Assembly (NCBI RefSeq): GCF_016925615.1
Contig: NZ_CP070499.1
Coordinates: 62,001 to 126,000, forward strand
Reading direction: 5' to 3'
Length of the DNA: 64,000 bases
Source of the DNA: Natronosporangium hydrolyticum
GTDB taxonomy: Bacteria; Actinomycetota; Actinomycetes; Mycobacteriales; Micromonosporaceae
Shown one piece after another: positions 54,687-62,618 of this stretch. The notes below the pieces were generated by a model. The model saw nothing but the letters and a program-made list of their open reading frames with translations. It did not search any database and had not been told where the DNA came from. The translations under genes were made by a program, and so were the position numbers. Each line of letters starts with the position of its first letter. Position 1 is the stretch's first letter.

Positions 54687-54864
54687 GCGGAGGCAGCGCG
54701 CCGCCGCCCGGGGCAGCCGGTCCGGAATGAGGCGTGAATCACCGATTTCGGTAGCGCTCGGTCGGACGGTTGGTCGCCCTCGGTGCGCGTAGTGCGGTGA
54801 GGAGCACTGGCTGCGCCGCCCGGGCGCCGTTGGTGCTGGTCGCGGACCAACCGGGGAGGGCCGC

Positions 54865-55491
54865 ATGGCTGGCGGAACCGCACACGCCCAGCGACGTACG
54901 GGTGGCGTACGTCTGGGCGGGTTCGCGGCTGCGCTGCTGCTGGTCAGCGCCGTAGCCGTCGGCTGTGGTGAGGATTCCGAGTTCGAGTGGCCGGATGATC
55001 CGGTGCCCGATCCGGGGGCGACCGCCGATCCGGCGGTGACCGGGGCGACCGAGGAGATCCTGGCCACACTCGACGAGCTGCGCCGGGTTGAGGTCGCTGC
55101 CCAGGCGCAGCCGCGGCCGGCGCACGAGGCGCTGGACCAGTTCACCGACCTGCTCGCCGACCCGTTGTTGTCGTCGACCCTTTTTGAGCTGGAGATTCTT
55201 CACAATCGAGGGTTGGCCCGGCAGGGCGAGCCGTCGTGGCGGGCAGAGGTCGCCGAGTTGCGGTTGGACGACGAGCCGCCGGCCGCCACCGTGCGGGAGT
55301 GTCTGGACGCCAGCGACTGGCAGTTGGTGCAGGTCGGCAGTGGTCAGCCGGCCGGGGCCGACGGGTTGCCGGGGCGGTACCGCGCCGAGCCGCATCTGAT
55401 CGAGTTTGCCGCGATCCTGGTTGAGGGTCGATGGTTATTTGCGGAGGCCCACCGGGCAGAGGTTGATCAGGAAGGGGACGGCCCATGCTGA
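54865..55491 (+). CDS. Lipoprotein LP3, first gene of the tad pilus operon
   Basis: 208-residue lipoprotein with a signal peptide and probable lipidated Cys34 in VAVGCGEDSE. After an acidic Pro-rich spacer (EWPDDPVPDPGATADP) comes a helical part and a C-terminal domain with ECLDASDW (about residue 150), the same motif as in LP1 and LP2, and a terminal Cys (GPC). The N-terminal half is not similar to LP1/LP2 beyond composition. The stop overlaps the next start by 7 bases (ATGCTGA). Being first in the tad operon, it may be an accessory surface lipoprotein of the pilus. Confidence 0.82.
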   Translation: MAGGTAHAQRRTGGVRLGGFAAALLLVSAVAVGCGEDSEFEWPDDPVPDPGATADPAVTGATEEILATLDELRRVEVAAQAQPRPAHEALDQFTDLLADPLLSSTLFELEILHNRGLARQGEPSWRAEVAELRLDDEPPAATVRECLDASDWQLVQVGSGQPAGADGLPGRYRAEPHLIEFAAILVEGRWLFAEAHRAEVDQEGDGPC

Positions 55492-56435
55492 CGGCTCGCG
55501 TAGGTGCAGGTCGGCGGTGGTGGCTGGGGTCGGTGGTGGCCGCCGCGGCGGTCGTCCTCGCGTTGCTGCCGGCGGCGCCGGCCGTGGCCCAGCCCGGCTG
55601 CGACTGGCAGAACCATACCCACAATGGTGACGAGGTGTGGGTATGGACCTGCGAGGACGGCGGCGGCGGTCCGGGTGGTGGCGGCACCGGTGAGTGGGTC
55701 TGCACCACCAATGTGCAGGGTCAGGACCAGCAGGTGCCGTGCATCCACTCGACCTTCGGATGGTTCACCGACATCCATGGTGGCTGCTATATCAGCGCGG
55801 CGTCACCGCAGCCGTCGGAGGGCAGCGACGCCTGGGAGGGCAACGACCCGTCGGACGGGGTCGTTTACGACGCCTACTGCTTCGGCACCGAGGGGGTGGA
55901 TGGCAGTCCGTTCATCCACCATCCGACGACGATTTTTCTGGACGCGACCGAGGGCGTCTTCGCCGACCTGCTGGAGCGGGCGATCGGCATGTTGCCGCTG
56001 CGGGGGCCGGATATCCAGCTGGCGCCGTCGCCGGAGGGGGCCGGGTTGGTTGGCCTGCCGGTGTGGATGTGGACCCCGGAGACCGAGTCGACGTGGGGGG
56101 AGGCCGCGGTGTCGCTGGAGGCGTTGGGCCTCGTCCTGAATGTGCGGGCGAATGGCGAGCAGATCCGGTGGGACATGGGGGACGGCACCGAGCGGATCTG
56201 TCGCACCCCAGGTACGCCGTACGAACCCTCGTTCGGCGCCGAGTACTCCGACTGTGGCCACGTCTACGCGGAGCCGTCCCGGGATCAGCCCGGTGGCCGG
56301 TACACCATCACCGCGACCACCGACTGGCTGATCGAGTGGCACATCGAGGGGACGATCATTAGTGGGGAGGAGCGGACCACCCGCACCTCGACCGAGAGCG
56401 TCCGGATCAACGAACTACAGGTGGTGACCTCATGA
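55485..56435 (+). CDS. Secreted PKD-like protein 2, tad operon
   Basis: 316-residue secreted protein. The signal peptide (WWLGSVVAAAAVVLALLPAA, ending AVAQP, about residues 12-37) is followed by a Cys/Trp-rich part with a Gly-rich stretch and a C-terminal PKD-like fold: IRWDMGDGTERIC, DCGHVYAEPSRDQPGGRYTIT and a final INELQVVTS. LRGPDI, LVGLPVWMWT and WDMGDG align with the paralogue at 52810. ATG at 55485 overlaps the LP3 stop by 7 bases and its own stop overlaps the SAF-domain gene by 4 bases (ATGA), so it is an integral part of the pilus operon. Confidence 0.85.
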   Translation: MLTARVGAGRRWWLGSVVAAAAVVLALLPAAPAVAQPGCDWQNHTHNGDEVWVWTCEDGGGGPGGGGTGEWVCTTNVQGQDQQVPCIHSTFGWFTDIHGGCYISAASPQPSEGSDAWEGNDPSDGVVYDAYCFGTEGVDGSPFIHHPTTIFLDATEGVFADLLERAIGMLPLRGPDIQLAPSPEGAGLVGLPVWMWTPETESTWGEAAVSLEALGLVLNVRANGEQIRWDMGDGTERICRTPGTPYEPSFGAEYSDCGHVYAEPSRDQPGGRYTITATTDWLIEWHIEGTIISGEERTTRTSTESVRINELQVVTS

Positions 56436-57103
56436 CCAGTGTTGCCGCACCCCCGGAGGGGTACGCGGTGGCAGGCCCGACCGACGCGCCCCGGCAGGTA
56501 CGGCAGCGGCACATCCGCCGCGGTTGGGTCGGGGTCGGGGTGTTGGCGATCGTGCTCGCCGCGCTCGGCTCCGCGACGCTGTTCCGGGCGATCGGCCCGT
56601 CGCAGGAGTATCTGGCGGTGACGCAGGATGTGCCGGTCGGCACCCAGTTGACCTCCGACCATCTGACCATCGTCCGGTTGAATAACGCCCCCGGGTTGAC
56701 GCCGGTCTCGGTCGGCGACGCCGAGCAGGTGATCGGTTCGTACGCGGCGGTGCCGCTCGCCTCGGGGACGTTGCTGTCGTTGAGTCAGGTCACCGAGGAG
56801 CGGGTGCCGGGGCCGGGCGAACAGCTGTTGGCGATCAACATGCCCGCTAACCGGCTGCCCGGCGACGTGATCCGGGCCGGGCATCCGGTGCTGCTGGTCG
56901 CCACCAGCAATCAGATCAATCCGGACCCCGAGGAGGAGCCGCGTACCTTCACCGCCCGGGTGCATGAGCTGCGTCCGGGGGAGGGGCGCGGCGACGACAT
57001 GGTGGTCAGTCTGGTCGTGCCGGAGCGGGACGGTGCCCAGGTGGCGGCGTTGGCAGCGGCGGGCCGGTTGACTGTGGTGTTGGTGTCGGCCGGTGGCTCA
57101 TGA
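56432..57103 (+). CDS. cpaB: CpaB/RcpC-like SAF domain pilus assembly protein
   Basis: 223-residue protein with an N-terminal membrane segment (VGVGVLAIVLAALGSATLF, about residues 33-51) and an extracytoplasmic SAF domain (about 65-130) with YLAVTQDVPVGTQLTSDHLT and AAVPLASGTLLSLSQVT. In Tad systems this subunit helps pilus extrusion and may contact peptidoglycan. Start and stop overlap with neighbours (ATGA on both sides). Confidence 0.82.
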   Translation: MTSVAAPPEGYAVAGPTDAPRQVRQRHIRRGWVGVGVLAIVLAALGSATLFRAIGPSQEYLAVTQDVPVGTQLTSDHLTIVRLNNAPGLTPVSVGDAEQVIGSYAAVPLASGTLLSLSQVTEERVPGPGEQLLAINMPANRLPGDVIRAGHPVLLVATSNQINPDPEEEPRTFTARVHELRPGEGRGDDMVVSLVVPERDGAQVAALAAAGRLTVVLVSAGGS

Positions 57104-57852
57104 TCGCTCTGGTCTCGGCGAAGGGCAGCCCTGGCGTAACCGTCAGCGGGCTGGCCTTCGCGTTGACCTGGTCGGGCCGCACTTTGTTGGTGGAGGCCGA
57201 TCCGGCGGGCGGCGATGTCCTCTCCGGATATCTACAGGGCTCGTTGGATGCGCAGCGTGGCCTGGCGCAGCTGGCGGTGGCCGAGCTGCGGGGCCGGTTG
57301 CGGGACGAGTTCGAGCGGCAGTTGGTGGATCTGGCCGCGCCGCGCCGGCAGCGGCTGCTGTTGCCGGGGCTGCGGGATCCGGCGCAGGCGGCGACGGTGG
57401 CGCCGGTGTGGCCGGCGATCGCCGACTTTCTCCGGCAGCTCGCCGAGGACGGTTCGGTGATCGTCGACTGTGGTCGCCTCACCGCCCCGCACTTCGGTTG
57501 GCCGTTGCTGCACGCCGCCGACCAGGTGCTGCTGGTGGTGCGCGGCACATTGAGCTCGGTGTCGCATGCGGTGCCGGCGGTCGGGGTGCTGCGCAAGGAG
57601 CAGGCGGAGCGGGGCGGCCCGGACCGGCTGGGGTTGCTGGTGGTGGATACCGGCCCGTACCCGGCGGCGGAGGTGGCGGCTCGGCTGCAGGTGGACCTGG
57701 CGGCGGTGCTGCCGGCCGACCAGCGCAGCGCCCGGGTGCTCAGCTCCGGGGGTCAGCTTCATCTTCGGTCGCCGTTGCTGCGGTCAGCAGCGGCGACGCA
57801 GCAGATCATGGCGTCGAACAGAGAGGTTGTTGATGGCACCCGAGCGGGTTAA
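57100..57852 (+). CDS. tadZ: TadZ/CpaE-like ATPase-fold protein with degenerate Walker A
   Basis: 250-residue MinD/ParA-fold protein that localises the pilus machinery. The N-terminal loop reads SAKGSPGVTVSGLAFAL, keeping the signature Lys of the deviant Walker A but having Val where the P-loop Lys is expected; LLVEADPAGGDVLSGYL provides a normal Walker A' aspartate. ATP hydrolysis may therefore be lost. Other blocks are SVIVDCGRLTAP (Walker B-like) and LLVVRGTLSSV. ATG at 57100 overlaps the SAF-domain gene stop. Its 3' end overlaps tadA by 20 bases. Confidence 0.82.
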   Translation: MIALVSAKGSPGVTVSGLAFALTWSGRTLLVEADPAGGDVLSGYLQGSLDAQRGLAQLAVAELRGRLRDEFERQLVDLAAPRRQRLLLPGLRDPAQAATVAPVWPAIADFLRQLAEDGSVIVDCGRLTAPHFGWPLLHAADQVLLVVRGTLSSVSHAVPAVGVLRKEQAERGGPDRLGLLVVDTGPYPAAEVAARLQVDLAAVLPADQRSARVLSSGGQLHLRSPLLRSAAATQQIMASNREVVDGTRAG

Positions 57853-59437
57853 CGGTTCGCCGCCGGTGTGGCAGACGTCCGCGCCGCCCAGGCCGCCGGT
57901 GCCGCCGCAGCCGGGCCGGCCGGCAGCTGCGCCGCCCGGGCCGCCGCCGCAGCAGCAGGCGCCGCCGCAGCAGCAGGCGCCGCCGGCTGGGCAGCACCCG
58001 TCGGCTCCGCCGCAGTACCAGCCGCCGCCACCGCACCAGCCGCATCCGGCGCAGCCTCCGTCACCGGCGGCGCAGCTGCCGGTGGTGGTGGATTACGCCA
58101 CGGTGCGGCGGCTGCACCAGCAGGTCGCCGACGAGCTGGCCGAGCGGATGCGGACCGCCGGACCCGGCGCCGAGCAGGCGCTCGGCGAGCAGCTGGTCAG
58201 CAAGCATGTCAAGGCGTACGTGGACAGTGAGCGGCTGCGGGGGCAGTTCGTCAGCGACGCCGACGAGGCGGCGCTGGCCGACGCGGTCGCCGGTGAGCTG
58301 GTCGGGTTGGGCCGGTTGAAGGTGCTGCTGGCTGATCCGCTGGTCGAGAACATCCACATTCTCGGCTGTGACCGGGTCCGGGTGGAGCGCAGCGATGGCT
58401 CCATCGTGGAGGCGCCGCCGGTCGCCGACAGCGACGAGGAGTTGCTGCGGATGTTGCAGACCCTGGCGCGGCAGGGGCCGGGTACGGAACGCTCGCTGAC
58501 CACCGCCAAGCCGTTGCTGGACCGGGAGCTGGTCGACGGCAGCCGGCTCGCCGCCGCCGACCTGATCACCCCGCGGCCGTACGCGGCGATCCGGCGGCAC
58601 CGGTACCGCGACATCGGCTTGGAGCAGCTGGTGGAGCTGGGGACGCTGGACGAGTTGACCTGCAAGTTCCTCGCCGCCGCGGTAGACGCCCGCTGCAACA
58701 TCATGATCGCCGGGCCGGCGGACGCGGGGAAGACCACCCTGCTGCGCGCGCTCGCCTCCCGGATCCCCAGCCACGAGGCGTACGTGGTGCTGGAGGAGTC
58801 GCGGGAGCTGGGGCTGCACCAGACCGGCCGGCACCCGTGGGCGATGAGCTTCGAGGCTCGGCAGGGGCACGGTGAACGCGGCGCCGACGGCCGGTATGAC
58901 GGGCAGATCACCCTCGATGAGCTGATCGCCTTCGCGCTGCGGATGTCCGCGCCCCGGATCCTCGTCGGGGAGGTGCGCAGCCACGAGATCGTGGCGATGC
59001 TGAAGGCGATGCGGTCCAGCCTCGGGTCGATGTGCACCATCCACACCCGGTCGGCGAGCGCGGTGATGGACCGGATCGTGGAGCTGGCGCTCTCTCACGG
59101 CTCCGGGATGTCTGCGGAGCTGGCGCAGCGGATGGCGGCCGGCTCGCTCGACGTGATCGTCTACCTGACGCTGCGGGACGAGCGGCAGCGCGGCGGGGCG
59201 AAGCTGCGCTACGTCTCCAACATCTTGGAGGTGCACGACAGTTTCCACGCCGGGCATGTGGTCAGCACCGAGGTGTTCGGCTCCGGCCCGGACGGTCGGG
59301 CGATCCCGAAGCATCTGCCCGAGCGGCTCTTCGACCAGCTGCTGCTCGCCGGGTACGACGCCCGGGTGTTGGTGCCGTACATCGAGGCGAAGCGGGGCGC
59401 GTGGCGCTCCAGCGGGGCCCGGGTGGCGCCGCGATGA
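57833..59437 (+). CDS. tadA: TadA/CpaF secretion ATPase
   Basis: 534-residue type II/IV secretion ATPase powering the Tad pilus. Residues 1-85 are Pro/Gln-rich and disordered. The N-terminal domain has LGRLKVLLADPLVENIHILGCDRVRVER. The Walker A is IAGPADAGKTTLLRAL (about residues 293-308), the Asp box follows (YVVLEESRELGL), and the Walker B/His box is RILVGEVRSHE and GSMCTIHTRSASA. ATG at 57833 is chosen with AGAGAGG just upstream; the longer frame is antisense-like overlap with tadZ. Confidence 0.93.
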   Translation: MAPERVNGSPPVWQTSAPPRPPVPPQPGRPAAAPPGPPPQQQAPPQQQAPPAGQHPSAPPQYQPPPPHQPHPAQPPSPAAQLPVVVDYATVRRLHQQVADELAERMRTAGPGAEQALGEQLVSKHVKAYVDSERLRGQFVSDADEAALADAVAGELVGLGRLKVLLADPLVENIHILGCDRVRVERSDGSIVEAPPVADSDEELLRMLQTLARQGPGTERSLTTAKPLLDRELVDGSRLAAADLITPRPYAAIRRHRYRDIGLEQLVELGTLDELTCKFLAAAVDARCNIMIAGPADAGKTTLLRALASRIPSHEAYVVLEESRELGLHQTGRHPWAMSFEARQGHGERGADGRYDGQITLDELIAFALRMSAPRILVGEVRSHEIVAMLKAMRSSLGSMCTIHTRSASAVMDRIVELALSHGSGMSAELAQRMAAGSLDVIVYLTLRDERQRGGAKLRYVSNILEVHDSFHAGHVVSTEVFGSGPDGRAIPKHLPERLFDQLLLAGYDARVLVPYIEAKRGAWRSSGARVAPR

Positions 59438-60321
59438 TTCTGCTCGACGCGTACGTGGCGGTGCTGGCGGCGTTGGCCGTCGGCGGGGTCTTCCTGATCG
59501 TCGCCGGGCTCGCTGGTGGCCCGGCGCCGACCACGCCGTCGGACGCGCCGATCGTGGGCCGGGTGCGCCGGTTCTGGCGGGATCTGGGCGGCACCCCGGC
59601 GGAGCGGCGGACCCGGCAGGTGTTGCTGGTCGCCGCCGCAGTGGTGGCGGTGCTGGTGTTCGTGCTGACCGGGGTGCCGGCGGTGGCGCTGCTCGCGGGG
59701 GTGGCGGTGCCCGGGGTGCCGTGGCTGTGGGGCGTCGGGAAGCGGGAGCAGCGGGGGATCGAGCGGGCGGAGGCGCTGGGGGACTGGACCCGCCGCCTGA
59801 AAGACCAGCTCTCCACCGGCGCCGGGCTGATGTCGGCGATCGTCAACACCACCGAGGCGGCCCCGCCGATCATCGCCGAGGAGGTGGGGGCGCTCGCCGC
59901 CCGGCTGCGCACCGGGGCCGACCCGAAGCGGGCGCTGCACCGGTTCGCCGAAGAGCTGGACGATCCGATCGCCGAGCAGGTGGTGGCGGCGCTGTTGCTG
60001 CATCTGCAGGACCGCGGTGAGCATCTGGCGGACGTCCTGGCGGCGATCGCCGCCGACGCCGGCAAGCAGGTGTCGATCCGCCGGGAGGTGCACGCGAAGC
60101 GGACCCAGCCGCGGATCACGGTCCGGTTCATGACCGTCTTCGGGCTGGTCATCGCGGCGATCCTGGCCCGGGGAGAGCTGATCGAGGCGTACACCAGCGC
60201 CCGCGGTCAGCTGGTGCTGCTGGTGCTCGCCAGCGCCTTCGTGGCGACCCTGGTGTGGGTGCGCTCGTTGTCCCGGCCGCCGGCGCAGCCCCGGTTTCTG
60301 CGGCCACCGGAGGTGGCGTGA
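59434..60321 (+). CDS. tadB: TadB, pilus inner-membrane platform protein
   Basis: 295-residue protein of the GspF-like T2SS platform family. Two N-terminal membrane segments (YVAVLAALAVGGVFLIVAG; VLLVAAAVVAVLVFVLTGVPAVALLAGVAVPGV) are followed by the cytoplasmic GspF domain (WTRRLKDQLSTGAGLMSAI; VAALLLHLQDRGEHLADVLAAIA) and C-terminal segments. It forms with TadC the base that TadA acts on. ATGA overlap with tadA. Confidence 0.88.
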   Translation: MILLDAYVAVLAALAVGGVFLIVAGLAGGPAPTTPSDAPIVGRVRRFWRDLGGTPAERRTRQVLLVAAAVVAVLVFVLTGVPAVALLAGVAVPGVPWLWGVGKREQRGIERAEALGDWTRRLKDQLSTGAGLMSAIVNTTEAAPPIIAEEVGALAARLRTGADPKRALHRFAEELDDPIAEQVVAALLLHLQDRGEHLADVLAAIAADAGKQVSIRREVHAKRTQPRITVRFMTVFGLVIAAILARGELIEAYTSARGQLVLLVLASAFVATLVWVRSLSRPPAQPRFLRPPEVA

Positions 60322-61193
60322 TGGACTTCGTGCTCGTCGGGTCGTTGCTGGTGGGCGCGCTCGCCGCGGCCGGCGTCATGATCCTGGTCAACGAGTTGCT
60401 GCCGGCGACCCCGGCGTTGGGCCCGGCGCTCCGGCGACTGCACCCGGACCTGCCGGCGGTTACGAGCCGGAGCGTGGCCGCCCGGCGGCTGCTGCGCCGG
60501 GTGCCGGTGCCGCTGGAGAGCCTGGCGCTGCTGGGTTACACGCCTGGCCGCTACTTCCGGAACCTGCTCGGCGCGGCGATGTTCGGGTTGGCGGTGCCGG
60601 TGGTGATCGGGTTCATGCTGGCCACCTCGGGCCGGCAGCTGCCGGGGCCGGTGGTGGCGGCCGGGTTGGCGGGCAGCCTGGCGGTGGCGGCCTTCTTCGC
60701 GGTGTTGGCTCACGCCGACATCCAGTTCCGGGCGCGCAAGATCCGCCGGGAGTTCCGGCAGGTGGTGGCGGTCTACCTGTCGTTGGTGGCGATGGAGCGG
60801 GGGTCCGGACACGGCACTGTGGAGTCGCTGGAGCGGGCCGCCGAGGTGGGCGATGGTTGGGTGATCCGGCGGATCCGGGAGACGCTGCTGCGGGCGCGGG
60901 CCCATCACCGGCCGCCGTGGGATGAGCTGACCGGGTTGGGGCACGAGATCGGGGTGCCGGAGCTGAGCGACGTCGGTCAGATCATGCAGGCCGCCGGCCA
61001 GTCCGGGGCGCAGGTGAATCGGACCCTGCTGGAACGGGCCGAGTCGCTGCGGGATCAGATCCGCACCGACGCGCTCGCCAAGGCGGAGGCGACCACCGGC
61101 AAGCTGGAGATCCCCGGGGCGGTGCTGCTGTTCATCTTGGCCGCCTTTGTGATCTATCCGATCACCCAGCGTGTCTACATAGGTATTAGTTAG
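60321..61193 (+). CDS. tadC: TadC, pilus inner-membrane platform protein
   Basis: 290-residue GspF-family protein, second platform subunit. Membrane segments at about residues 3-24, 83-103 and 110-128, then the cytoplasmic domain (EFRQVVAVYLSLVAMERGSG; ELSDVGQIMQAAGQSGAQVNRTLLERAESLRDQ) and a C-terminal segment (IPGAVLLFILAAFVIYPI). The start overlaps the tadB stop by one base (TGATG), so the longer frame from 60255 is rejected. Confidence 0.88.
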   Translation: MDFVLVGSLLVGALAAAGVMILVNELLPATPALGPALRRLHPDLPAVTSRSVAARRLLRRVPVPLESLALLGYTPGRYFRNLLGAAMFGLAVPVVIGFMLATSGRQLPGPVVAAGLAGSLAVAAFFAVLAHADIQFRARKIRREFRQVVAVYLSLVAMERGSGHGTVESLERAAEVGDGWVIRRIRETLLRARAHHRPPWDELTGLGHEIGVPELSDVGQIMQAAGQSGAQVNRTLLERAESLRDQIRTDALAKAEATTGKLEIPGAVLLFILAAFVIYPITQRVYIGIS

Positions 61194-61209
61194 TCGATCG
61201 GAGTCCGCA

Positions 61210-61404
61210 ATGTACCGCTTATCCAACCAGCTGGCGCACCGGGTGCGTACCGCGATCAGTCAGGGTGACCGTGGCGAGTTCGGGCCGATGGCCTACGCGA
61301 TCATGGTCTCGGCGATGGTGCTGCTGGCGTTGGCGGTGGTGCTCTGGGGTGAGGGCATCGCCAACGAATTCATGGATCGGGTCCCCTCGGGCGGGGGTAG
61401 CTGA
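61210..61404 (+). CDS. Flp-type pilin-like small membrane protein
   Basis: 64-residue peptide with a basic N-terminus, a processing-like stretch (DRGEFGPMAYAIMVSAMVLLALAVVLW) and one membrane segment (about residues 28-46). A Gly/Glu near the start of the hydrophobic segment resembles the G/XXXXEF-type prepilin cleavage region (here GEFGPMAYAIMVS). Position between tadC and tadE fits a Flp pilin, but the typical conserved Glu5/Tyr pair is not clear, so a TadE-like minor pilin is the alternative. A GGAG ribosome site lies at 61200. Confidence 0.7.
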   Translation: MYRLSNQLAHRVRTAISQGDRGEFGPMAYAIMVSAMVLLALAVVLWGEGIANEFMDRVPSGGGS

Positions 61405-61406
61405 CC

Positions 61407-61772
61407 ATGTCCACGCGGGACCGCGGCGGCGGCGGCATCGAGATGGCGATCATCTTGCCGCTGCTGCTGTTCTGCGTCTTCGCCGTCGCCCATCTGGGCA
61501 TGTACTACCTCGCCCAGCAGGCCGCGCTGTCGGTGGCGCAGGTGGCGGTCGAGGGGGAGCGGGGCTGGCTCGCCGAACCCGGCGCGGGCCAGCAGCGGGC
61601 GGAGAACTTCCTCGCCCAGTTGCCGGAGGTGCTGACCGGCACCCAGATCAGCGTGACCAACGACGGGGAGCAGGTGACCGCCACCGTCACCGCCGACACG
61701 GTGACGGTGATCCCGTGGCTGAACCACACCGTGAGCCAGACGGCGTCGGCCCCGGTGGAGCGGTTGACATGA
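61407..61772 (+). CDS. tadE: TadE-like pseudopilin 1
   Basis: 121-residue TadE family protein. The N-terminal membrane segment (IEMAIILPLLLFCVFAVAHLGMYYL, about residues 10-34) starts with the family Glu after Gly-Gly-Ile, as in the prepilin-like TadE signature; the remainder is an extracytoplasmic beta-rich part (QISVTNDGEQVTATVTADTVTV). Two bases separate it from the Flp-like gene and it overlaps the next gene by 4 bases (ATGA). Confidence 0.85.
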   Translation: MSTRDRGGGGIEMAIILPLLLFCVFAVAHLGMYYLAQQAALSVAQVAVEGERGWLAEPGAGQQRAENFLAQLPEVLTGTQISVTNDGEQVTATVTADTVTVIPWLNHTVSQTASAPVERLT

Positions 61773-62191
61773 GTCGGCAACGCGGTTCGGCGGCGCTGGA
61801 GATGGCGGTCATCATGCCGCTGTTCGTGGTGCTGTTCACGACCGCGGTGGTGCTCGGGCGTACCGGACACGCGATCAGCGCGGTGGAGATGGCCGCCTAC
61901 GACGGGGCGCGGACCGCGTCGCTGGCCCGGGACGCCGGCACCGCGCAGGTGCAGGCACAGGCGACCGTCACCGAACGACTCTCCGACCGGGGGTACGCCT
62001 GCGTGGGTGGCCCGGAGGTGGTGGTGGACACCAGCGGCTTCGCCCAGGATGTCGGCGAGCCGGCATCGGTCACGGTCACCGTGACCTGCCGGGTCAGCTT
62101 CGCCGACATCGACCTGCTCGGGGTGCCCGCCGACCAGCGGATGTCCGCCAGCTTTACCTCGCCGCTCGACCAGTACCGGATCCGGGGGTGA
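61769..62191 (+). CDS. TadE-like pseudopilin 2
   Basis: 140-residue TadE-like protein with an N-terminal segment GSAALEMAVIMPLFVVLFTTAVVLGRTGHA (residues about 6-34), the Glu in the expected place, and an extracytoplasmic domain with AAYDGARTASLARDAG and two Cys (GYACVGGPE; VTVTCRVSF) that may form a disulfide. ATGA overlap upstream and GTGA overlap downstream. With the previous gene it supplies the two minor pseudopilins of the system. Confidence 0.85.
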   Translation: MSRQRGSAALEMAVIMPLFVVLFTTAVVLGRTGHAISAVEMAAYDGARTASLARDAGTAQVQAQATVTERLSDRGYACVGGPEVVVDTSGFAQDVGEPASVTVTVTCRVSFADIDLLGVPADQRMSASFTSPLDQYRIRG

Positions 62192-62607
62192 CCCAGATGA
62201 GCCTTGGCCGCCCCCGTGACCAGGGTCGGGTCAGCGTCTTCGTGGCCGCGGCGATGCCGATGATGCTGATTTTCATGGCATTGATGTGGGACGCCTCCGG
62301 CTACCTGCGGGCGCTGCACCGGGCCGACAACATCGCCAACGAGGCCGCCCGGGCCGCCGGTCAGGCCATCGACATTCCGCAGGCGGTGGCGGGAGAACAG
62401 ATCATCGTCGATCCGGCGGCGGCCACGGTCGCCGCCGACGCGTACCTGTCCGACGCCGGGGTGACCGGTGACGTGGTGGTCAGTGAGGACGGACGACTCG
62501 TAACGGTCTCGGTGGCGGTGGGCTACGAACCACTGTTCCTGGGCCAGTTCGGGTTCGGTTCGTTCACCGCGGAGGGCACCGCTGACGGGCATCTGGTGGA
62601 CGAGTAA
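62188..62607 (+). CDS. TadG/helicase-neighbour type pilus assembly protein (Flp-associated, Rv3654c-like)
   Basis: 139-residue protein with an N-terminal Arg-rich stretch, one membrane segment (RVSVFVAAAMPMMLIFMALMWDASGYLRAL, about residues 14-43) and an extracytoplasmic domain (ANEAARAAGQAIDIPQAVAGEQ; VTVSVAVGYEPLFLGQFG). It resembles the short TadG-like proteins of actinobacterial tad loci. GTG start overlaps the previous stop (GTGA). Confidence 0.75.
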   Translation: MTQMSLGRPRDQGRVSVFVAAAMPMMLIFMALMWDASGYLRALHRADNIANEAARAAGQAIDIPQAVAGEQIIVDPAAATVAADAYLSDAGVTGDVVVSEDGRLVTVSVAVGYEPLFLGQFGFGSFTAEGTADGHLVDE

Positions 62608-62618
62608 CGGAGGCGACC

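Noticed and set aside
51000-54864. Insertion sequence or integrative element around the duplicated modules
   Set aside because: No transposase or integrase frame, no terminal repeats with target duplications were found; the repeats are explained by a tandem duplication and by hairpins.
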